From: Jacaranda mimosifolia
Lineage: Eukaryota > Streptophyta > Magnoliopsida > Lamiales > Bignoniaceae
Reading direction: 5' to 3'
Assembly: GCA_018894105.1 (NCBI GenBank)
Contig: CM032123.1
Location: 24,529,744-24,593,743 of the forward strand
Length of the DNA: 64,000 bases
Under the pieces are notes generated by a model, which did no database searches, was not told the DNA's origin, and was given only the letters and a program-made list of their open reading frames with translations. The number at the start of each line of letters is the position of its first letter. Within the stretch, counting starts at the first letter, position 1. This document shows positions 56,290-64,000 of the stretch, piece after piece. The translations under genes and the position numbers were made by a program.

Positions 56290-57180
56290 AGCTCTTCCAG
56301 GAGTACATGGTAGACATACATAAGCTCATAAATCCTCCTCAGAGGTTAATGGCAGCATCATCAATTGATTCTTTTGGCATAAACACACATTATGGTACCT
56401 CTGGCGAGGAGGGAGATAGTCCCCTCGCGTAAGCCCATTGTAAATCCTCTTGGAGGTTAGTAGTAGTACCTCTGATTGATTTTGGTATAAACCCACTATA
56501 CAACCCCTTCAAGAGTACATGGTAGCCGCGCATAAGCCTATCAAAAATCCTCCCCAGAATTATCACGAAAGGTTAGCGACAACATCTCTGATTAATTTGG
56601 TGTAAATCCACTATTCGACTTTTGATTATGTGATTATTGCATGTAAGCCTACTGTAAATCCTCCCCGAAATCATCCCCTGAGGTTAGTGGGCAGCACTTG
56701 TACCTAATTTTGGCAGAAATCTACTATACGGTCTCTTTAAAGGTATGTGGCAATTATGTGTAATCCTTCCCAGAATCATCCTTGGAGGTTAGTGGCACCT
56801 TCGATTGATTTCAACATAAACCTACTATTCTACTCTTCCCAGAGTATGTGGTTGCTACGCATAAGCCCACCGTAAATCTTCCCTGAAGGTAAGTGGCAAC
56901 ACCTCTGTATTTGAACCACTTTGGCGTAAACCCACTATTCTACAGGCCTAGGAGTACATAGCTATTGAGTGTAAGCTTATCATGAATCCTTTCTAGAGTA
57001 AGTGGTTGCAACCTAACACTTTTAATTGAATTAACTTAGTGTAAACCCATTATATGGCTCCCCTAAAGGTATGTGGTCACTGCATGTAAGCCCACTATGA
57101 GGCCCCCCTAGGGGTACGTGGTTGTATCATCGAAAGCAACTATTAAATCTCTCCAGAGGTTGTGGCCAACATATCAAACA
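56290..57180. repeat. Degenerate tandem repeat in the gypsy remnant, period about 90-120 bp
   Basis: The phrase GTAAACCCACTAT and its variants recur near 56380, 56495, 56600, 56725, 56813, 56922 and 57039, each accompanied by a TAAGCCCA...AAATCCTC phrase and GAGGTTAGTGG. At least seven units are visible. Similar arrays are known in untranslated parts of Tat/Ogre-type elements. Confidence 0.75.
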
Positions 57181-57640
57181 TCATCATAACACTTGGCATC
57201 AATGATAAGCCCTCTTAAATATAGCTCGCATCTAAACATCATTACAGCACTCAACATCTATGATAAGACCTCTTGAATGAGGCTCGTATCCAAACATTGC
57301 TGCTACATTTAATGTCAATATTGAGACCTACTAAAGGATGCTCATGGCAAAATGCCATTAAACTGCTTAATGCTTGCAACAAGACCTCACCAGTGAGGCT
57401 CATAATTGTATTCAATTCAAATGATAAAGTATTGTCATAACGCTAATCTGGTGGGGCTCGCATATGCGTTCATGCCCCACTTCACACAACTGTAGATAAA
57501 TCCCTTTAGATGGGCTTACAATAAAGTTTGATAAGAAAAGGTTTACCGTCCCGCTTATAAGCCTAACATCAGGATCATATCAACACGTGAAAGTCATGTA
57601 TATGACTAAATATATATGACTAAGTAATCATAACATCAGA
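57181..57640. other. Gypsy remnant, non-coding part
   Basis: Weakly repetitive text (AACATCATAACACT..., GAGGCTCGTATCC...) continues from the tandem block. No ORF is seen. Confidence 0.5.
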
Positions 57641-57779
57641 AAGTGCAAAAATGCATCCGACCAACATTTGGTTTTATAAAAGAAGAGAAAATTTGAGAAA
57701 TAAGCTAAACAACTACTTATGTAAAAGAAAATTGCAAAAACTAAAGAAAAGTAGAAGCGAAAAAAAATTTCTAGTCAAA

Positions 57780-59331
57780 ACATCTATCTACTCTTGCGGA
57801 GCTACATTAGTAGAAACCTCCATCATAGCATCCGCACCAGCCTTTGGAGCCCCACTAGCATCTCCAGTAAAAAGAATAAAGATGTTAGGGTAGAGCATCA
57901 ACGAATCCTCAACAGGATATCACCCCGTCTCACTTAACATGCAGCAATAGTCTTACGTGGTTTACTCATAAATCATTGTTGCCTCTTGCTTAACTGCTGC
58001 AAAGAACTCATTTAAAATCTTGAATTTTTTGTTACATTTTCACGAGCATTGATTAATGTCTTCCTAGTATAAAAGCTTAAGAATTTCTTCCCCAGCCTTT
58101 ACCTCCTTTGCATAATGTGTTTTTAGCTACCTATGCTCCTTTAACAACTTTGCGAACTCCTCTTGTTCCTGGTAATGTTGTCGAGCTAATGTGGTGACAT
58201 CCTTATTAAGTCGTTCTATTATCACTACTTCCCCCTCCACTCAGTTAGATATTTGTATGATCAAGCTCCAGGCCTTCATCCGGAGAAAAGCCATAAGACA
58301 TGATGAACGAAGGACAATACATCTATGAAAAGAAATGCATACAAAACAAACTAAGTATTGAAATATATATTATATCCAGTCAAAGTCCCCAACTATTAAC
58401 TTATTCAACTATGAAGAAGAATATAACTCTAACTTCCCCTAATCATACTCAATCACTCCACCTCGCAAGCTATTAATGCTGAAGGTGATCTCATCCACAT
58501 CTCAATATGAGTCAATGTCATAACTCTAATATAAGCAATAATGAAAAAGTACCTTGCCCATGTTGGCATGGAAATGACAGATGAAGTACACAAGTGCCCC
58601 CAACAATTAATCCATGCATGCATTTTCAAACTAATCTGGAAATCACCATCTCAGTCTCGTTACCTATACTTGCCAAGCGTGGCATCGAATGAGGTTGAAC
58701 ACACCACTCATTCAACTGCCAACAAGTGGTGCTCAGACGGTATCCAGCTGGCGACACCTCTCTAGGGTGTTGCTCTACTACGTGCCTCTTATACAATCCT
58801 CCATCTGTCCTCCTAAAGTGGAACCTAGCTGAGTTAACTTTCTTCCCTGTTATACAACAAAGAAAGTGAAAACAAGAATAAGTGCTAAGGAGAATGCAAA
58901 TATACAGCAACAAAAGCGCATGCACATGCAATCAATGAAAAGAGAATAAATTAAGTACCTATTGGAAACATGTAAGTCACATTAAAGGGGGACTCAAATA
59001 ACCTCGCCTTCTCAAAGCTCTAGCGTAGGTCATGATAAACCATACCCAAATGTACTAAGGATGGAGAATTACATCATTTACAAGGAACACCCCAACCCTC
59101 ATCTCGCCCAAGGAAATATCTCTCATTCCAAGGCCCTTATGAAGAAGGCAAACCGTTCAAAAATCTACTATTAGATTTGGGGGAATGTGAGAATGATTCA
59201 TTAGATACCTTATGTACCCTAAATGAAGAATAAAAACTTTCCAAGGAGACTAGAAGGCTCAAATCAGCCATGTGTTGTTGAAAACCCGCAAGACACATAA
59301 AGATGTTGGGGATAAATTGACTCAGACATAC
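57780..59331 (-). pseudogene. Antisense ORF remnant, putative gypsy-type transposon protein (PF04195-like)
   Basis: Read on the minus strand from 59331, the text VCLSQFIPNIFMCLAGFQQH, then FYSSFRVHKVSNESF and FLNGLPSS followed after a stop by PWNERYFLGRDEGWGVP, follows the plant putative-gypsy-type-transposon pattern (LSQ...PN, then FR..F, then GLPSS.K.WK.RFFFV...W). Further on (58020-58260) a VVIIERLNKDVTTLARQHYQ and EFAKLLKEHR stretch has coiled-coil character. Such an extra ORF lies antisense to gag-pol in some Tat elements. Its function is not known to me. The frame has many stops and its start was cut by the solo LTR. Confidence 0.5.
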
Positions 59332-59336
59332 CCCAT

Positions 59337-61522
59337 TAAAGAGAGGAGATAAGCAAGGATCTATAATTAAAACAAAAAACAAGGCAAAATTAACTTTCAG
59401 TCTCCAATCCAAGGATCATTCATCATGTCATAAACTAGGACTTGGAAGCAAGAAAATTACATTTGAAGATAATCAAGGAAACAAAGTAGATCTTCCTCTT
59501 GGACTCTTCCAAAGCAAGATCAACACTCCCTACTTCAAGGATCAACTTCACCATACCAAAAGCTCCTTATGGTAGAAACTTTTTCTCACCAAATAACCTC
59601 CAAAACAGCCTCAAAATAGCCAAAAATAGGAGGAAAAATTAGCACCAAAATTGAACCCAAACTCCTCCAAAAACCAGCCAAAGACAGAGGATCAATTTCC
59701 AATTCTTAGCTCCTCAAGTGTGAAACCTCCATTGGTGATCCACACATCTAGAAGAGCTCTAAAATCCCCACAATCTAAGCTAGAATAGAATGGATGAAGA
59801 AGATGATAGGAGAGAGAGGTAGGGGTGGTTTTGGTGATGAGAAAAAATGGAGAGAATCTAGGGAGGTAGTTACTCAACACATGAGTTGTCCTACTTTTTG
59901 GAGGGAAATGAAAACTTGGAATGGACTAGCATAGTTGGCTACTTGATGGGGTATATATAGTAAGGTAGGAAGCTTTTGGAAGCTTCATGCACACTTTGCC
60001 ACATGTGCCACCTTGCTAGATTTGTTTCTAGCTTGAATTGGATTTTAATTTCATAAATTAAAAATGCCAACTCAATAAATTCAAATGGATTCCTCCATTT
60101 TGTTTTCCCACCAAAACTTAATTCCCTAGCTAGTTAAATTAACTCTTTAATTTAATTAGTTTAACTTAATTCATTAAGTTAATGAAATCAATTTAACTCC
60201 TTAAGTTGACTTTGACTAATTAAATTGTCACATGGCACCAATTTAATTAACACCTTAATTTAATTTGACTAATTTAACTCTTTAAATTATTTTGATTAAT
60301 TCAACACTTAAATTAATCAAGTCAAAGTGACCGATTGATAATTAGCTAACTTGCTTTATCTTTCTTTAGGCAAAAACCACCCAATCTATTTTCTAACTCC
60401 TTAGAAAATTTACCTATCAAATAATAGTATTCTTAGGCTTTTGTGTGTGACCTATTAGGTTCACCAATCCATTAGGCATTGGCTCACAACTCTTTGTGAT
60501 ATTTTGAATATTAAAAATATTCGAATTAGTTTAAACTTGTTTAAACTAATAACTCTATCAATTAATCTTCATTAATTGAAGAGTACCCAATCTCCATGGT
60601 CGATGTCTAGCAACATGCCCATGGAGCCCAAAAAATTAGATGAATGAATTATATCAATGTGAACCATTACCACTTATAACTGCCATGTAAATATGGTATT
60701 TCCATTTTCTATCTCCCGAAAGAAGTCTAGGAAAAGATATTTGTTAGCTTCCTAATAGCCTCAATAGTTATGTATTTATTCTTGATGTTTGATTCCTCAT
60801 TATGACCTCAACTTTAGAAAACACTTTTTCCAAATTATCATATCATCTTGTGTAATGATTTCTTGGAATCGATCATCTTAGAATACATAGGAGATCAACC
60901 CGTTCTTCACTGACAAGCAAAACGAATCCCATCTTGAAACTCATCAACCTCCATACTTAGGTAGCTTGTGGCCAACCTAAGCCCCGGGCGACCCGCTATG
61001 TGGTCAGAGCAAAATCAAAGCACAAGGACCTAAATACAAGGTTATTGTGAACCTCAAGTCAAACGACTAATTATTTGCATTATCATAAGCTAGAGAACTT
61101 GCCACTACGACTATCTAGTGGATTCTCTAAGTAGGCCTTCATGAACTTGTTCTCTAACAAACATCTACTAACATGCATCCATGTTTAACATATATTGCCC
61201 ATGAAACAGGACAATATCCAACTCCTTGGAATATACATTGTTAGTGAAAATCTATCCGAATCTTAGATGTCCTGTCTCATAAGATTCTATAACTTGGAAT
61301 CTTTATAATCATGACCATAGAGACTTATTTCGTGATCATCATCATATGTGTGAACAAGTCCTATAGTCTAGTATGATTTAAGGGCTTCAACCAAATGCAT
61401 GCAAAGAAATCATAAATGCATGAGATGAAGATAGTCATTTTATTGAATATTATTCAATCAAGACTATTACAAGGAGTAGTTATACACGCCATTCTAATTG
61501 GCTTGTGGGCACTATTCCAACA
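59337..61522 (-). repeat. Solo copia LTR (2186 bp)
   Basis: On the minus strand it begins TGTTGGAATAGTGCC and ends CTCTTTA, the last two bases mutated from CA. It is flanked by CCCAT at 59332-59336 and 61523-61527, a clean 5-bp duplication with no internal sequence, so it arose by LTR-LTR recombination. It belongs to the family of element B. The hairpin row is at about 60130-60310. Confidence 0.93.
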
Positions 61523-61578
61523 CCCATAACTCTTTACTATGTCTAACAATAAAGGATCTAGTGATAAGAAGAAACCAC

Positions 61579-62075
61579 TATTAGAATAGTACCATGTAGC
61601 CAATTAGATTATCGTGTATCACTACTTCTTTTGTGATACAATTTTGATTGAATAATGTTCAATAAAATGGCCATCTTTATCTCATGCATTTATGATATTT
61701 TTCACATGCATTTGGTTGAAACCTTTAAATCATACGAGACCATAGGACATGGTCACGCATATGATGGTAATCATTAAACAAGTCTCCATAGTCATGATTT
61801 TAAATATTTCAAGTCATACAAATTTTAAAAAATAGGGCATCTAAGATTCTGATAGACTTACACTACCAATACATACTCCAGGAGTTGGATATTATCTTGT
61901 TTCATGGGCAATCTATATAAGACATGGATGCATTTTAGTAGGTGTTTGTTAGAGAACAAGTTTACTAAAGACTCGCCTAGAGAATCCACGTGATAGCTGG
62001 AGTGGCATGTTGGTAGTGAAAAATTGTCTAATTTATAATAGTGCATATAATTAGTCCTTAACTCAACAAGGATTC
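61579..62075 (+). repeat. Copia LTR fragment, first 0.5 kb
   Basis: TATTAGAATAGTACC and what follows align with the first 500 bp of the LTR at 82. It ends where inverted gag sequence begins. Divergence is high, so it is one of the oldest pieces. Confidence 0.8.
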
Positions 62076-62967
62076 AAGGATCAAATTCCCATGGTGATCA
62101 TTTTCCATCACCACATCCAAGTTGAAGAGCTTCTTAACAAGCCTAATCATCTTTAGATCGTAGTCGAGGACGCATGATCCCTCAACCATCATAGCTTTAA
62201 AAATCTCCTTTGACTATATAAACCTCTTATACCTTATTTGCTATACAACTCTTGCAAGTAATTGATCGAGGCATCTTTCATCTGTTCGTTAGACTTTTGA
62301 AGTTCATAGATGCCAACATGAGACTAAGGGCTACGAGGTGATACTCAACCTATTTTGTGAACATTTCACGTGTCTCTTGACCCGTATCAATTTCTATGGG
62401 ACTTGAAGCACTTTGACATAGGACTTCTGCCCCTATCTCAAATTTTAGAATGATTTTGAGGTTTAGTAAATTGTGGTAATTCAGCCCGGTAAGTGTATTG
62501 GTTTCCAAAATAATATTTAGTGGATTTTTAGTTATTTTTGAGATTTCATAAATCTACATGAGCAAGGAAGAGAGTATAAGCATTTGATTGAATTTTGATA
62601 TTAAAAACATGATTATGGCCTTTCAAGCATGTTTTGCTTCCACTATTTCTTCAACTTTTTTACCCTCATGAGAAATTCAAGAAACCATATTTCCTAGTGA
62701 GAATTAAAGCCCAAAGTCGTCACTCATGGACCCACGATTCCTAAGATGTCCACTTATGATCCTAAGGTAGTTAACTTTTACCAACTGTATCCTATGCAAT
62801 CCTTAATATATTTTACCTCACTTTACATATAGACCCACTACTAGTGTGACATCATATTACTAAGTGTTAAGTCTGACCTACCAATCATCTTTAATTGTGC
62901 ACCAGACTATGATTTATTCCACAACTTGAGAGACAATGTCAAGCTAGGTCACATTAAAGTGCATCTC
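62076..62967 (-). pseudogene. Copia gag and leader fragment, inverted
   Basis: On the minus strand the gag start KNPLNIILETNTLTGLNY is seen near 62500-62530, with the LKMIRLVKKLFNLDVV-type segment near 62110-62160 and SSMLASMNF-like text near 62300. The leader with decayed palindromes (62735, 62835, 62915) lies to its right. It is the same gag family as elements A and B. Only about 450 bp of gag remain, with stops. It is joined head-on to the LTR fragment at 61579. Confidence 0.78.
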
Positions 62968-62972
62968 ATGCT

Positions 62973-64000
62973 TGTTGGAATAATGCCCCGCAAGCCAATT
63001 AGATTGACCTTGTAAACTATTTCTGTGTAAGACAATCTTGATTAAATGATATTCATCATATGGCCATCTTCATATTATGCTCATTATTTGCTTCACTGCC
63101 ATTTGGATGAAGCCCTTATATCACATTAGACTGTGGGACTTGATCACGCATTGGATGGTGATCATGGAATAAGTCTTACACAGTCATGACCTTAAATCTT
63201 CCAAGTCATAGGATCTTATGAGATAGGGTATCTAAGATCCGGATAAACTTTCACTAATGATGCATAAATCTAAAGGTTGGATGTTGCTCTGTTCCATGAG
63301 CAATCCCATATGAGATGTGGATACATGTTAGTGGGTGCTTGTTAGAGAACAAGGCACTAATGGCCTGCCCGGAGAATCCAGTAGATAGTTGAAGTGGCAA
63401 GTTCTCCAACTTACGCTAGTACATATTATTTGTCTTTTGACCTAAGGATCCATGGTAACCTTGTATTTGGTCCTTATGCTTTGACTCTTCCTTGGTCTCT
63501 TAGCGAGCCACTCAGTTGAGATTGGGCATGAGCTACTAAACATAGAGGTTTGTGAGATCCAAGAAAGAATCCAACTCCTCACTTTTGTGAAGGGCGAGTG
63601 CATCTCCTATGCGTTCTATAATGATCAATTTCAAGAAATCCTTGCGTAAGATGATGTGATAATTTGGAAAGGTGTTTCCAAAGATGAGGTCACTCAGGGA
63701 ATCGAACATTGAGAATAGAAGGATAATATTGAGATTATTAGGGAGCCGACTAATATCATGCCCTATATCTCTTTCGGGAGATAGGAGACAAAAGAAGCAT
63801 ATTTGTATGGTACGCATAATGCTAGAATGGTTCTTCAAGAGCATTCATTTCGGCCAATTAGTTGGGCTCCATGGGCTTGAAATTGGACATTGACCATGGA
63901 GATTGGATACTCTTCAATTAATGAGATTAATTGAATTGAGTCGCTTAGTTTAAAGGTGTTTAAACTAATATGAATATTTGATATTCCATAGGTCACAATG
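62973..64000 (+). repeat. Copia LTR, first 1 kb, continuing beyond the window
   Basis: TGTTGGAATAATGCC starts an LTR closely related to those of element 1 and still aligning at 64000. The 5 bases before it (ATGCT, 62968-62972) would be the target duplication. The window ends before the TATA box. Confidence 0.88.

Larger units (their letters stand above)
53767..59331. mobile_element. Tat-type Ty3/gypsy remnant
   Basis: A primer-site-like phrase (TTAGCGTCGTGTCTGGGAAC near 53775) resembles the GGCGCCGTCTGTGGGAAC start of Tat-lineage gypsy interiors. Gag and protease remnants follow on the plus strand, then a tandem-repeat block and an antisense extra ORF. RT, RNase H and integrase are not found. 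Copia element B inserted at its LTR/interior border, and a solo LTR interrupts the antisense ORF at 59332. Confidence 0.7.

Noticed and set aside
1..64000. tRNA, rRNA, CRISPR, operons or bacterial-type signals
   Set aside because: None seen; the DNA is plant nuclear repeat sequence and such features would not be expected.

Overview
The window is nuclear DNA of a flowering plant, probably a eudicot, and it is almost entirely nested transposable elements. It is AT-rich, contains plant Ty1/copia, Ty3/gypsy, LINE, CACTA, Mutator-like and hAT elements, holds an endogenous pararetrovirus (Caulimoviridae), and has captured gene exons with GT-AG splice borders. I see no intact host gene, rRNA, tRNA or CRISPR array. 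Every coding region is broken by stops, frameshifts or deletions.

Layout, left to right. (1) 82-6805 is a complete but internally deleted copia element with 2.2-kb LTRs and the target duplication ACTTC. (2) 6900-7200 is a LINE endonuclease fragment. (3) 7200-10509 is the PBS and 3.1-kb LTR of a minus-strand Tekay-like gypsy element. (4) About 10503-38702 reads as one CACTA element on the minus strand, with a degenerate transposase near 12.5 kb and a CACTA terminus at 38702. It is filled with later insertions: a Mutator-like element (12973-24260, 9-bp duplication) that surrounds a circularly permuted pararetrovirus (13279-23652), a second Mutator-like element in the viral reverse transcriptase with a third inside it, and three hAT elements with 8-bp duplications (21339-22742, 28659-29751, 30485-34551). 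Captured host fragments are a Raf-like kinase (four exons), an ITPK-like exon and, inside the third hAT, an SR-protein RS exon. (5) 38703-45940 is copia element A (plus). (6) 45941-53766 is copia element B (minus). (7) 53767-59331 is a Tat-type gypsy remnant with gag, protease, a tandem-repeat block and an antisense putative gypsy-type transposon ORF. (8) 59337-61522 is a solo copia LTR with the duplication CCCAT. (9) 61579-64000 holds rearranged copia pieces and the start of another LTR.

The virus relic keeps, in circular order, part of the reverse transcriptase/RNase H, a downstream ORF, a pregenomic RNA promoter, a leader, a movement-protein region whose first part is inverted exactly at the tRNA primer site, and the coat protein. 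The protease and the start of RT are missing. The most notable items are the virus lying between Mutator-type termini, the inversion at the primer site, a row of purine-loop hairpins in every copia LTR, repeated palindromes in the copia leaders, and multi-gene capture by the CACTA and hAT elements.
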